From JARFVT01 sp036677425 (lineage in GTDB: Bacteria; Pseudomonadota; Alphaproteobacteria; UBA8366; Aestuariispiraceae), in the NCBI GenBank assembly GCA_036677425.1, contig JARFVT010000013.1, positions 1,364,001 to 1,428,000 of the forward strand: DNA of 64,000 nucleotides. The letters run 5' to 3'. How positions within the stretch are numbered: the first letter of the stretch is position 1; each line of letters opens with the position of its first letter. Below, one piece after another: positions 9,837 to 19,578 of the stretch. The position numbers and the translations under genes were made by a program. The notes beneath the pieces are model-generated. The model was not told the DNA's origin, did not search any database, and saw only the letters and a list, made by a program, of their open reading frames with translations.

Positions 9837-12800
9837 ATCATTCCCTCCTTTTTCTTATTGTTTATTTCACGAAAAACTTCTTCAATAAATTCTTTGCTTT
9901 CAGGTTTATTTCTAATAATAAGCTCGATAGCTTGCTCCATAATAGCCATACGGTCGCTTTGATTAAAAAACTCCTGATCTAATTGAGCGATTATTTGCTG
10001 TTGTATTACTTGCAGCCGTTCAACATTATTTTTTATATGTGCATTAGCATGAAAAATTTCGTGGATTTCTAATATATCCCTAATCCAATAAGGAATATTA
10101 TATGGATCATCATCGACAGATTCGACAATTTCTGCTCCATAAGGGAAATAACGTTTTTTTGCCGCCGCAAATATTTTAACGTCAGATGTTAGTGAAAACT
10201 GAATGATTGCTTTTAAAAATCGTGATTTTTCTATTTGGCGAATATCTATTTGTTGTTGTTTTGGCGCGTCATAAATTAAAGGCTCTTCATCGGTAAATCT
10301 ATCAAATTGCGATAAAACAGGTTCGAGCCAATTATTTTGATAAACCGCAGCACAACCAGTTTTTAAGGAGGCAAGTTCCTCAATTTGTTCCTCGTTCAAA
10401 TGGGCTGCTTTTCCGACCAAGTTACGGTCGTCAAAATCTGGCAAGCGTAGGATTATTTTTGTATTTGTATTGCGGATTACCGATTGATCTAAAAGCCCTG
10501 GGGCTTGATCTGCAATGATAAAGCCTTCGCCATAGGTTCGCATTTCGGCAATTGCATTGGCGATTATTTCAACAGATTTACCTTGCAGATTTGCCCCTTC
10601 CTCGCTTTGTCCACCACCAGTGCGGCGCAGCAAATTATGGGCTTCTTCAATCACTGTGATATGTTTTAAGCTAGCATTGCCGCCAGATGCTTCGGACATG
10701 CGATATTCTTGTAATTTTAAAAATAATATCCCCATAAGTAGGGATTTTGTTTCCGAAGAGCCAACGCGGGATAAATCGGCGATGCAGGCTTGATCAAAAA
10801 GAACCGCTGGTGCTAATTCATCTTTTTGAAAGATAGTTTTGAAATATCCATTTGTCATAGATTTAACGCGCGTGATTAAAGCCCCAGCGTAATTCCCTTT
10901 TATTTCATCCGAATAATCAGAGCCGCTAATAATATCTGGTAAAACCGCTAATAGGTCGTGAAAATCTGGAAAGACAATCATTTCAAAATGGCAAGTGGAA
11001 TTAAGAAGATCCCAGCCAGAACGCATATAAGTTTCTTCGATTGCCTCTTTTAAAATTGCAGGCATCGCCGCATACATTGGCCATACAGCATTTAAAATTT
11101 CAATAAGACGGTCAATATGTTCGATCACATGAATATTTTCAGGGAAAGAAAACGGATTAAGGCGCAATATTGGGGAATATTTTATATTAGTGCCAAATAC
11201 TTGAACGCCATCATATCCGCCAAAGACATCCTTATATTCTCCCTTCGCGGGTTCTATGATCAAAAATGGAATATCATGATCTTTATAAAGCGTTTTAAGA
11301 ATAGAATAAATAACGTTGGATTTACCGGCACCTGTGCTGCCCGTTATAAACATATGCCCAGTTAATGATTGAATATCTAGCTTAACATCAAGATTAATAT
11401 CTGTTGTTCCATAGTTAGAAATATGCCCAATTGATATTGCGTTATCAAATTTATTATCATCCAAACATGTGATCGAACGACCAAAGGGTGCTGCATCATA
11501 AACAGGCACACCAGGTAGAGATTTTCGCGGCAAGCTCATAGCAACAGCCATTTCACGCGTGCTTATAAGCGATGTATGGGTTACATGCGGTGTGTTGAAG
11601 CCTTCTAGCATTTTAAACAAGGGATGGCGCAATTGCGATATATATTGCTGTAGTATATTAAATTTTTCAATATCATCATGGCGGCTCCATAATGATATAT
11701 TATTACGTTCCAGCCCCGAAGATTCACCGCGTAACACCCCCGAATAAAGATCAGCACCAAGCTTAACATCGACGCTGTTTGATCCCACAAAATAGGCGCT
11801 CCAATCCCACATGCCATAGCTTTTACATTCCTTGATCCGCTCCAACTGCTCGTCTATTGCCTTTAATACCCCAGATATCCTTTTATTTTTTTCGGTGATT
11901 TGAAAGGATGTTCCCGTGCCTGTGGTTGCTGTATCACTATCGGTGGCTGAATTACTTGTGGCAGATGATGTTGCAACTGTTATACTATCTGCCTGTGAAG
12001 CGCTTTCATTGCTGCTGTCCGTGCTGCTTTTTGATCCTAACCCCGCAGCAAATCCTGTTATAGCTCCAGCTGCTGCGCCTACTGCCGCTCCTGGAATAGC
12101 TCCAATTCCAGCACCAGCAACACCACCAGATACTGCGCCAGTAATAGCACCTGAAGCGGCACCACCAGCGCCTTTTGCAAGCATCCCCTTGATATCCCAG
12201 TCGGATCTAGTTTTGCTGTTAGAAATGCTAGTCCCCATTGTATTAGTTGAGGTTGAACCGATGGTTTTTGATAGTGTTTCTGTCAGGCCTTTATTTAAAG
12301 ATAGACCAATGGCACGGCTTTCATTTTTGGAAAATGTAATATTTTGCGTTTCATGAACAAAAAGAGCGGCATGAATATCTGAATAAGCGCCTTCAACCCT
12401 TTCCAATTCATCACGCGGCACGGGGGTAGCCTGAATTATGGCGGTATAGTCCCGGCCTCTCATGCCATCAATGATTTTTTCAATGCCTTGAGAAAAAGCG
12501 TCAAGATCATCATTTTTTAAAGATGGAACGCCCGCAATGCTGGTAATTGCCGATATATCCTTACTTTCCAAGGGGCTAAGCAAGCTATCAATGGCGGTTT
12601 CATAGACCTTATCCCCAAAATGAATACCGGGAAAATTGCCCGCCATAGCGGCGATTAAGGTGTTATCGGCATCCGCGCCACTTTCGCCATCATTTTTACG
12701 CGTGCCAATATAAATATCCGTATGAGTTTTATGGGCTTTTAAAACCACAACCACATTACAATTAAAACTATGCAAGGCCGAAAAAACATTGTTAAATTTG

Positions 12801-13003
12801 CCTAATGTATCTTCTTGCTTGTCATAGACAATGCGGCTGACTTTTTGCAATCTAATTTGTTTGATTGTCTCATCAAATGTCGTATCTAGCGGCATAATAT
12901 CAAGACTATTCACCGCATCTAGATAACCCTTAAAGACAATAATTTCTGTTTCTAATAGGGCGGTTTGAAGTTTTCCTTGCTCTTGTAAAATTTCTTTATT
13001 CAT
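9833..13003 (-). CDS. HerA/VirB4-like ATPase with internal glycine-zipper membrane segment
   Basis: A 1056-residue protein that is intact within a decayed island. Residues 1-270 form an uncharacterised N-terminal domain. Residues 273-325 are a run of G/A repeats (GAGGAASGAITGAVSGG onward), a glycine zipper that could insert in a membrane. Residues 326-367 are Ser/Thr-rich. The C-terminal half is a HerA/DUF87-type hexameric ATPase with Walker A GSTGAGKS (about 555-562) and Walker B HITVIEEAHNLL (about 781-792). The family pumps DNA or protein. The start is supported by AGAGG six bases upstream. It lies 14 bases after the tail-anchored gene and overlaps the toxin gene. A toxin-translocating or phage-sensing membrane ATPase is my inference. 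Confidence 0.82.
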   Translation of the reverse strand: MNKEILQEQGKLQTALLETEIIVFKGYLDAVNSLDIMPLDTTFDETIKQIRLQKVSRIVYDKQEDTLGKFNNVFSALHSFNCNVVVVLKAHKTHTDIYIGTRKNDGESGADADNTLIAAMAGNFPGIHFGDKVYETAIDSLLSPLESKDISAITSIAGVPSLKNDDLDAFSQGIEKIIDGMRGRDYTAIIQATPVPRDELERVEGAYSDIHAALFVHETQNITFSKNESRAIGLSLNKGLTETLSKTIGSTSTNTMGTSISNSKTRSDWDIKGMLAKGAGGAASGAITGAVSGGVAGAGIGAIPGAAVGAAAGAITGFAAGLGSKSSTDSSNESASQADSITVATSSATSNSATDSDTATTGTGTSFQITEKNKRISGVLKAIDEQLERIKECKSYGMWDWSAYFVGSNSVDVKLGADLYSGVLRGESSGLERNNISLWSRHDDIEKFNILQQYISQLRHPLFKMLEGFNTPHVTHTSLISTREMAVAMSLPRKSLPGVPVYDAAPFGRSITCLDDNKFDNAISIGHISNYGTTDINLDVKLDIQSLTGHMFITGSTGAGKSNVIYSILKTLYKDHDIPFLIIEPAKGEYKDVFGGYDGVQVFGTNIKYSPILRLNPFSFPENIHVIEHIDRLIEILNAVWPMYAAMPAILKEAIEETYMRSGWDLLNSTCHFEMIVFPDFHDLLAVLPDIISGSDYSDEIKGNYAGALITRVKSMTNGYFKTIFQKDELAPAVLFDQACIADLSRVGSSETKSLLMGILFLKLQEYRMSEASGGNASLKHITVIEEAHNLLRRTGGGQSEEGANLQGKSVEIIANAIAEMRTYGEGFIIADQAPGLLDQSVIRNTNTKIILRLPDFDDRNLVGKAAHLNEEQIEELASLKTGCAAVYQNNWLEPVLSQFDRFTDEEPLIYDAPKQQQIDIRQIEKSRFLKAIIQFSLTSDVKIFAAAKKRYFPYGAEIVESVDDDPYNIPYWIRDILEIHEIFHANAHIKNNVERLQVIQQQIIAQLDQEFFNQSDRMAIMEQAIELIIRNKPESKEFIEEVFREINNKKKEGMI

Positions 13004-13017
13004 AATCTGCCTCTATT

Positions 13018-13483
13018 TTATTTTTTTAAAAATAAATATCCAATAACAATAATAATAACGACACCGATAGCATATGGAATAAGCTTGGCGTTAGAATGTT
13101 TTTTGCCGCCATTACTGTGGTTAGATAGATCAATATTTGGTTTAGCGCGATTCATTTGAAAATTTGCATGTCCTGCCTTGGTCAAATGACGCATAACCGC
13201 CCATATATTGTCTATTTTTTCTTTGGAAAAATTGTCATTTAATTCGACGCGCCAGATTATCCCATAATTCCTCGGTCCATTGCGCTTGGTTATCGTTAAA
13301 CATGCTTTTCCCATTATCGATTTCAAATAATTCCAGTTTTTGGCTTAGGGCATAATCAATTGATGCTTCGGAGCTGTAATTCTGCTGGCCTCTATCTAAA
13401 TTAATTTGCCGCTTTAAAATTGCCCGAACTTTAATAATATCCAAATCCAAAACAGCCTGCTTCAATCTTTCATTAATCTGCAT
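13018..13483 (-). pseudogene. Small tail-anchored protein of the GTPase/HerA operon, frameshifted
   Basis: ATG 13483 starts a frame (MQINERLKQAVLDLDIIKVR) that stops at 13235. A second frame resumes within it and runs to 13018. Joined around 13240-13255 (…WDNLARRI then NDNFSKEKIDNIWAVMRHL) they give about 155 residues with one C-terminal membrane helix (KLIPYAIGVVIIIVIGYLFL) and two terminal lysines. I do not recognise the family. The start overlaps the end of the GTPase gene, with AAAGGAG upstream, and HerA follows after 14 bases, so it is part of one transcription unit and may anchor or couple the GTPase to the ATPase at the membrane. Confidence 0.62.
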
Positions 13484-15778
13484 TATGCACTCCTTTTATA
13501 TCAAGGATTTTACTTACTTTTTTTCTAAAATCCTCATGCCATTGAATATTATTTTTTGCTTTAATAAGTTGTTTTTCTTTTTCTTCCTTGTCATTTTCAG
13601 CATTTTGTAAATCTGTAAATATTTCTTTAACACGCCGATCAATTCCATCCATTTCCTTTAGAAATGTTTTTTTGATTGAATCTAAATTTTTAGAAAGGTG
13701 TTTTTCATAATTATCACGACTTCTATCAAATTCATCTTGCAGGCGCTCTGCAAATAGACCAAAAGCGTTACTGATATTTATTTTTATAACTTGCCCATGT
13801 ATATCTGTAATTTTATCACCCTTAAGCCAAGTAAACGGATTATACCAATCTTTTTGAGATTCTATTTTTTGACTTACAACCTCCGTAACCATTATTTTAT
13901 TATCAGCAACCATTTTTTCAACGGGCTTCATCTCAAGAAGAGCGCTCTGAAATTCGACAATATTTCCTGAAATTCCCTCAGGTAACGAATTTTTTAATAT
14001 ATCTGCTACATGTTCTTGATAATCATTACGCAGTTTTTCAAATTGATTCTTCGTATCACTTTCTACGCTATCTTTAAAATTACCATTAATTGACCTCATC
14101 ATTGCCATGGCCTCTTTATATTTTATGCCAATCAATTTTACTCCTTCATTTTCATTCATATTTACGCTAGATTGTTTAGCAATTTCATCAAGAAAATCAT
14201 TAAACTGGATCTCTGCATAGCGTAATTCCTTTTCATTTTTTATCCGATATATCTGGCGTAATATCATTAACTTTATCGCGAAATTTTTCCGCTTTCTCAA
14301 TGTGTTCGCTATCTTCTAAAAACTGTTTGATAGCCTTATTTAAGGCGTGTAATTCTTCTTTGCCTTGTTCAATGAAATTGTTCATTTTTTCAACGATTTT
14401 CATTTTACGTGTGATATCTTCAAAACTATCAACGGCATCTTTTAACCTGACAGGAATTGCATGTTTAGATATATAAACATCTAATATTTTTTCTATAATG
14501 GGAATGCCACTTAAAATTTCTACTGCTTTTTCTTTATTATCTGATGATTTATAACCATCAAAATCCTTTTTCAAATCATCATAAACACAAGCACCTATAT
14601 GGTCTTTAACATGTTCTAACATATTCATCCGTGGATCATCAAAAAAATCTAATAATGAATTTTCAAGATTACGTTTTTCTTTTCCTGTTAATGTATCAGG
14701 ATCATCGCGGATACATTTAGCTAAATGAGCAGAAACAGGAATGATCAAGGGGTTTTTTATACCATTATTTTTCTAAATATTTACGGCATTTTTCAAGAAA
14801 CGGGCCTATCGGGTCTTTATCAGGGTCGAGCATATCTATTTGATTGACGACAAAAATAAACCGATCATGGGCTTCTCGCCCGCCTTTTTCCATGGTATCT
14901 TTGATGAATGTTAAAAGCTCCTTATCGTCACCAACACCCAATTGCTGTGCATTTATAATATATAAAACCATAGAAGGGCGCCGCGTTATGATTGCCTGTC
15001 GCATTACTTCTTTATGCGAGGCATCACGGGAATTATTAGGGCCGGGCGTATCCACAAGCACAAGGCGAATTTGATCACGTTCATCAATGGCTGTTATATC
15101 ACCATATATTTCAATTAGTGATGTATTTTCATCATCATTTCATTTTGTTAATAATTCGTTATCGACCTTTTTCCATACGTGAGTTGTTTTGTTATCCGCT
15201 CCAAAAGCTTTTCCCTCAAAATCTTCCATACCATCATGGTCATGAATTTTAACAATCGTTGCTGTGCAAGCCTCGTTTTTTGTCGGCATTAATTCCATAC
15301 CAAGCATCGCATTAATAACCGTAGATTTACCCGCCGACATGGTTGCCAAGACATTAACTTCAAATTCTAGTGCTAATGCAGCTTCAAAGGCTTTGCGTAT
15401 TTCAGGGGTTCTAAATTCTTCGATAGGGCCATTTTGTGCTTCTTCAAAAAGATTTTTTAATTGGGCAATGCGGTCTTCACTTGATTGGGTACAAATCAAA
15501 TATTTTACATTTATAGAAACGACTGTGTTTTTTTTGTTATATAATTCAATGGCATCCTTAACATCTTCCGCGTCTAATTTTGTGCCTTCAAAAATCAAAT
15601 CTATATTTGCAGAATTTAACTCCCCTTCCAGGTCAATAATAAATTTATCTATCCATTGTGATAACCTGCGGTTACATATGCCATCAATAATAGAGCCATT
15701 ATAAGGGTCATCATCTAAGCTTATTTCTGTTGTTACTGTATAAGGATTATAATATATCTTTAATCTTGGATTCGTCAT
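13473..15778 (-). pseudogene. Dynamin-like GTPase, frameshifted into four pieces
   Basis: Four consecutive frames (15778-15140, 15140-14765, 14748-14233, 14300-13473) make one protein of about 765 residues. G1 is ATMSAGKST (about residues 145-153), G3 is DTPGPNNS and G4 is NQID, followed by long helical, coiled-coil-rich sequence. This fits bacterial dynamin-family GTPases, which remodel or sense membranes. Shifts occur near 15135, 14760 (an A-rich stretch) and 14245 (A6). It is the first gene of the operon with the tail-anchored protein, HerA ATPase, LHH toxin and SUKH protein. As read only the N-terminal quarter would be made. Confidence 0.8.
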
Positions 15779-16400
15779 ACTTGGGTTTCTTTTTGTTTGA
15801 TGATGCTGATTTTAAATTCAAATCATATTACACTTATAGCATGTATAGTCAAATATCTTTCAACAATATATAACCGATCAAATTTTGATAATTTAAGCGT
15901 TGTTTCAAATGTTTTTTGGCGCGGTAAAAAGTAAAAATAGTTGCGATATTATGCGCGTTAATACATATCCGCAATTCAAGGGATATTTTACTCATAATTG
16001 GAATTATTATTAGCGATTCAAAACAGCAGTTCGACCAGAACACATCCGTGCGACGACTATAGCCACAAAAAATTCAACAGAATATGATATTTTTTATTTT
16101 CAAGGCTTTGAATATAACCTCAACACAGAAGCATTCGATATGATAATGTATTTTGTTTTATAGCTTGTTTTTATCTAATATTAGTTTACAGCTTATAATT
16201 TGTTAAACCCTTCACCTAATATCAACTGTTATAAGACAATTTCATTCAGCAATCATATCTTTACCGTACTATTATACTGCTCGACATAAGCATTTTAGGA
16301 AATATGACCATGAAACACAAAAAATATCAATAAAACAGATTAAAACACGACCTAAGTTTCTTTATTGCAACAGCTTAATGTAGAAAACCATTAGTTACCT
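15779..16400. other. Gene-free AT-rich region upstream of the GTPase operon
   Basis: No convincing gene is present. The longest frame (about 64 codons, 15849-16043 on the minus strand) has no recognisable family and no ribosome-binding site. The operon promoter should lie near 15800-15850, but I cannot pick clear -35/-10 boxes. Confidence 0.4.
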
Positions 16401-16787
16401 TTAGTCTAAACATTTACTTATATAAATATTTCCTTGCCGCAGTTTGACTTCCTCAGGCTCTAGAAAAACCCACCAATCCATTCCTTGTTTGCGTTCTTTT
16501 CGTGTTGTCAATACCCAAGCGCCCATATTTTTGGACAAAGACATATAGACACTTACTATAGAGCAGAATATGCCGAAAATTATTAAAATTGTAATTAGAA
16601 ACTCAATGCCTGTATCATTTGTAGTCCAAATATATGTTGTGTGTATTATGCCGCAAAGGATAATAGAAATTAAAGATATATTGAGTAATTTTCTCATGAT
16701 ATTTTGAATCATTAAACTTTGTTTAATGTATTTTTTTGCTGTACCTGCATTAATTCCTAACTGTCCGATCATCACACCAGAGATCAC
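16401..16787 (-). CDS. Hypothetical membrane protein, two helices
   Basis: A 128-residue frame whose N terminus (IGQLGINAGTAKKYIKQS) resembles a small helix-turn-helix and whose middle contains two hydrophobic helices (LLNISLISIILCGIIHTTYI and FLITILIIFGIFCSIVSVYM). The C terminus is soluble. I do not recognise the family. A better start, ATG at 16821, is separated from this frame by a run of nine adenines after the start codon. Eight would put it in frame, giving MKKN then KEIKEVISG. It may be frameshifted, phase variable or start at GTG 16787. Confidence 0.45.
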   Translation of the reverse strand: MISGVMIGQLGINAGTAKKYIKQSLMIQNIMRKLLNISLISIILCGIIHTTYIWTTNDTGIEFLITILIIFGIFCSIVSVYMSLSKNMGAWVLTTRKERKQGMDWWVFLEPEEVKLRQGNIYISKCLD

Positions 16788-16836
16788 TTCTTTAATTTCT
16801 TTTATATGATTTTTTTTTCATAATATTACCCCTTAA

Positions 16837-17230
16837 TTACATGACAGCTTTGAAAAAGCTATTTTTTAATATATCTGACATTGATCCATTCTCCATCATC
16901 AACCCGACAAGAGAACATATAATTTGAGATTCTTTTTTAGGAGTCAAATTCACGTTCAAATCATCAAAAAAAAACTCTTGTTTCAATGACTGCAGCTTTG
17001 ATTATTTTATCTAGCTCTATGGAATCAATCCAGCCTTCACCAGTAAATAACCAATGGATATTTACTCCAAACTCCGAATGAATTTTTAATGCTACTGAAG
17101 AAGGCATAGACCTTAGCTCAGCCTCATAATTTTTATAAGATCGAACTGAAATTCCTACTTTCTTACTGAATTCAACTTGAGACATTTTTGCTCTCACTCT
17201 AACCAAGTTAAGCCTTTCCGCATAATTCAT
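16837..17230 (-). pseudogene. XRE-family phage-type repressor, frameshifted at a T9 run
   Basis: The open part (17230-16964) encodes a helix-turn-helix (KMSQVEFSKKVGISVRSYKN, residues 15-34) and the cI-like NIHWLFTGEGW motif. After VIETRVFF it stops. Reading with eight instead of nine T residues (coding strand, near 16970) continues DDLNVNLTPKKESQIICS to a stop at 16837, giving about 130 residues. Such proteins repress the divergent early operon of phages and integrative elements. Here they would control the excisionase/integrase genes that start at 17378, through the dyad at 17267-17308. Confidence 0.72.
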
Positions 17231-17266
17231 TTTTTTATTGACCCTTCACATAAATCATTTTATTAT

Positions 17267-17308
17267 GCACATATGTTCTGTTAAGTAAATTTTACAGAGC
17301 ATATATGC
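17267..17308. promoter_or_regulatory. Inverted-repeat operator between divergent repressor and excisionase genes
   Basis: GCACATATGTTCTGT at 17267-17281 is a 13/15 inverted match of ACAGAGCATATATGC at 17294-17308, and a further half-site (TATATGTTG) lies near 17330. The dyad sits in the 147-base gap between the XRE repressor and the excisionase-like gene, the usual place for a lysogeny-type operator. The binding protein is inferred. Confidence 0.6.
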
Positions 17309-17377
17309 CGTTAACTATAGAATATCACTATATGTTGCAATATACAGCAAGTCATTAAATATAAAAGGAGAAAATTT

Positions 17378-17689
17378 ATGGGAGATAACCCAGCCACAGA
17401 GAACCTTCTTTCCCCCAAGGAGCTTGCGGCTCACTCTGGATGGACTGAACGACGGATCAGAAGCTTAATTTCGTCTAAACAACTTCGTCATATAAGAGTT
17501 GGCGCAATTATTCTATCGCCGAAAGATTCTGTCGATGAATATATACGTAACCATATGGTAGAGCCAAACATTAATTTTCTAAATACTCTCCCTAAAGATT
17601 TTTTGGAACCAAGGCAGGAAGAGCCATTAAAAATCAAAAATAATAACGTAGAGCAAGCTAGGAAAGCAGCCAATAATATGATAAAGTAA
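17378..17689 (+). CDS. Excisionase-like helix-turn-helix protein
   Basis: A 103-residue protein. LLSPKELAAHSGWTERRIRS (residues 10-29) followed by SKQLRHIRVGAIILSPKDSVDEYI is the winged MerR/excisionase-type HTH: select, turn, arginine-rich recognition, then a 'hydrophobic wing'. The remainder is a charged tail. AAGGAG lies seven bases before the ATG. It precedes the integrase remnant by 41 bases and faces the XRE repressor, matching an excisionase/recombination-directionality-factor role. Confidence 0.65.
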   Translation: MGDNPATENLLSPKELAAHSGWTERRIRSLISSKQLRHIRVGAIILSPKDSVDEYIRNHMVEPNINFLNTLPKDFLEPRQEEPLKIKNNNVEQARKAANNMIK

Positions 17690-17730
17690 AATAAAGCATA
17701 ACCTATTTAGTTTAAAATACGGAGTTAGAT

Positions 17731-18774
17731 ATGACATGCCCATGAACTGGACCTCGCATCATTAAGCGAAAAGGCAAACCAATTATTATATACGATTCAT
17801 AGACGTAGATGGTATTCAAAGGGAGCGTTCGACAAAAACTCCCGACCAAAATGAAGCCAATGAGGTTTTGGAAATTTTTTTGACAGAACGCCGAGCAGTG
17901 CGAACGGGACAAGCGGTGCAGCCTTCTAAAATAACCGTTGCCGAAATACTCCTAGATTATGCAAATTACAAAAAAGAAACTAGCAGCGCGGTACGTCTTG
18001 GATATGCTATGAATCATTTATTAGATTTTTTTGATGCTAAAACACTAGATCATGTGAATAGGGAAACAATTCAAACCTATGGTGATAATTCTAACCGCGC
18101 AGCAGGAACGCTTCGCAGAGAGCTGGTTTGCTTGCGTGCAGCCATTAGCCATGCTGTATCGATGAACCATATTTTACCGATGCCAAAAATTAAACTCCCT
18201 AATGGCGGTAAACCCAAAAATAGGTGGCTAGATAAAAACGAAACCGCCCGTTTGCTCCGATCAGCAGGGAAAGATTTCAGAACTAAGTTTCAGCTTCGTC
18301 TGTTTATCATGATTGCTTTTTTATACTGGAGCTAGGCGAGGGGCAATTATGGAGCTAGAATGGAGTCAAATTAATTTCGCAAAAAATATAATAGATTTTA
18401 ACAAACCTAACCATAAACAGGGCAGCAAACCACGTTCTTGCATTCCTATTCCGCGAAAGCTTCTCCCGCATTTACGAAGGCGGTTTATAAGAGCAAAAGG
18501 TAAAAGTAACTATGTTTCTTATCAAAATAAAACTCCGTATAAAAGAATTAAAAGCATAATCAAAGGTTTTAGAACAGCTTGTATTCGCGCTGGTTTAAAG
18601 GATGTAACCCCACATACCTTACGCCACAGTAGAGTTAGCTTGCTAGTTCAAAATGGTGAAAAAATATCTGATGTTGCTGCCTATATGAACATGTCATTTC
18701 CAACATTAGAAAAAGTTTATTCCCACCATAATGACCAGCATATAAGAGATATGGCAGGCCAAGGTTCGACGTAA
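17731..18774 (+). pseudogene. Tyrosine recombinase (integrase), broken
   Basis: Starts at ATG 17731 after GGAG but meets TGA at 17743. It then shifts frame near 17783 and again in a T6 run near 18322. Restored, it carries an N-terminal arm-binding region (RIIKRKGKPNYYIRF), a SAM-like core-binding domain, and a catalytic domain with arginine in YTGARRGAIMELEW, HTLRHSRVS and the tyrosine in LEKVYSHHN. This enzyme type integrates elements at tRNA genes and could have placed this island, but as read it is inactive and it lies in the middle of the cargo rather than at an island end. Confidence 0.82.
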
Positions 18775-19520
18775 AGGCTACCCCTATTCAATCCAAAATA
18801 TTTGAAAGCGAACGCGAAGCCGAGGCATGGGTTGTCGTTATTGAATCTGAAATGATACGTTCAGTTTTCATTGATCGGTCACTTGGTGAAAAAACTATTT
18901 TTAAAGAAGTTATCAATAACTATATTGAAACCACTTGCCCCGCCCATAAGGGTAAAGATTCAGAAATATTGCGATTAAGAAAATTTATGCGTGATTACCC
19001 TAAACTTTCAGCAAGGGGCATGATTACATTAAAAACTTCAGATTTTGATAATTATCGCAACCAACGCCTTGAACAGGTAAAGCCCGGCACGGTAAAACGC
19101 GAATTAAATTTACTTCACAGCGTCATTGAATCCGTCCGTAAAAAGCTAGCATTACATGAAAACCCTATATCTGACGTAAAGCGACCAAAAGTGCGTGATA
19201 GCCGTGATGTTAGGTTTTTAGATGGCGAAGAAGAATCCTTAATGGCTGCGCTTGATAACTGTCGCAATCCTTGGGTTAAGCCCGCTGTTATACTTGCCCT
19301 AGAAAGCGCATATGAACGGGCAAAAAAACGCGCCAATTTATGCCATTTTAACTTTCATGATTTACGGCATGAGTCAATTTCAAGGATTTTTTAAATCGAT
19401 ATTTTTTGAACCAGATGGAATATGATGGAAGTCGCCGCCGTATCAGGGCATAAGGACTTGCAAAGTCTGAAAAGATATACAAATTTAAAGGCTAGTGATT
19501 TAGCCAAAAAAATGGGATAA
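18760..19520 (+). pseudogene. Second tyrosine recombinase remnant with internal deletion
   Basis: Begins directly at the end of the first integrase (frame …VRRKGYPYSIQ, then FESEREAEAWVVVIESEM), runs through a core-binding domain, and jumps from VILALESAYERAKKRANLCH to NFHDLRHESISRIF. The segment with the first catalytic arginine is missing. After a frameshift it ends with SGHKDLQSLKRYTNL, the catalytic tyrosine block, with a stop at 19518. Two partial integrases fused tail to head suggest an old tandem integration or recombination between related elements. Confidence 0.75.
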
Positions 19521-19578
19521 TTTTATTATATTCTGGCAAATAGATAGAATGCATAATATCCTAATGAAGGGGCAAAAA

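Noticed and set aside
11916..12356. Alanine/proline-rich gene on the plus strand
   Set aside because: It is the antisense of the glycine-zipper and Ser-rich region of the HerA gene, and its composition is explained by that.
15849..16043. Small gene of 64 codons upstream of the GTPase operon
   Set aside because: No ribosome-binding site, no recognisable family, and the codon content looks random for this AT-rich region.
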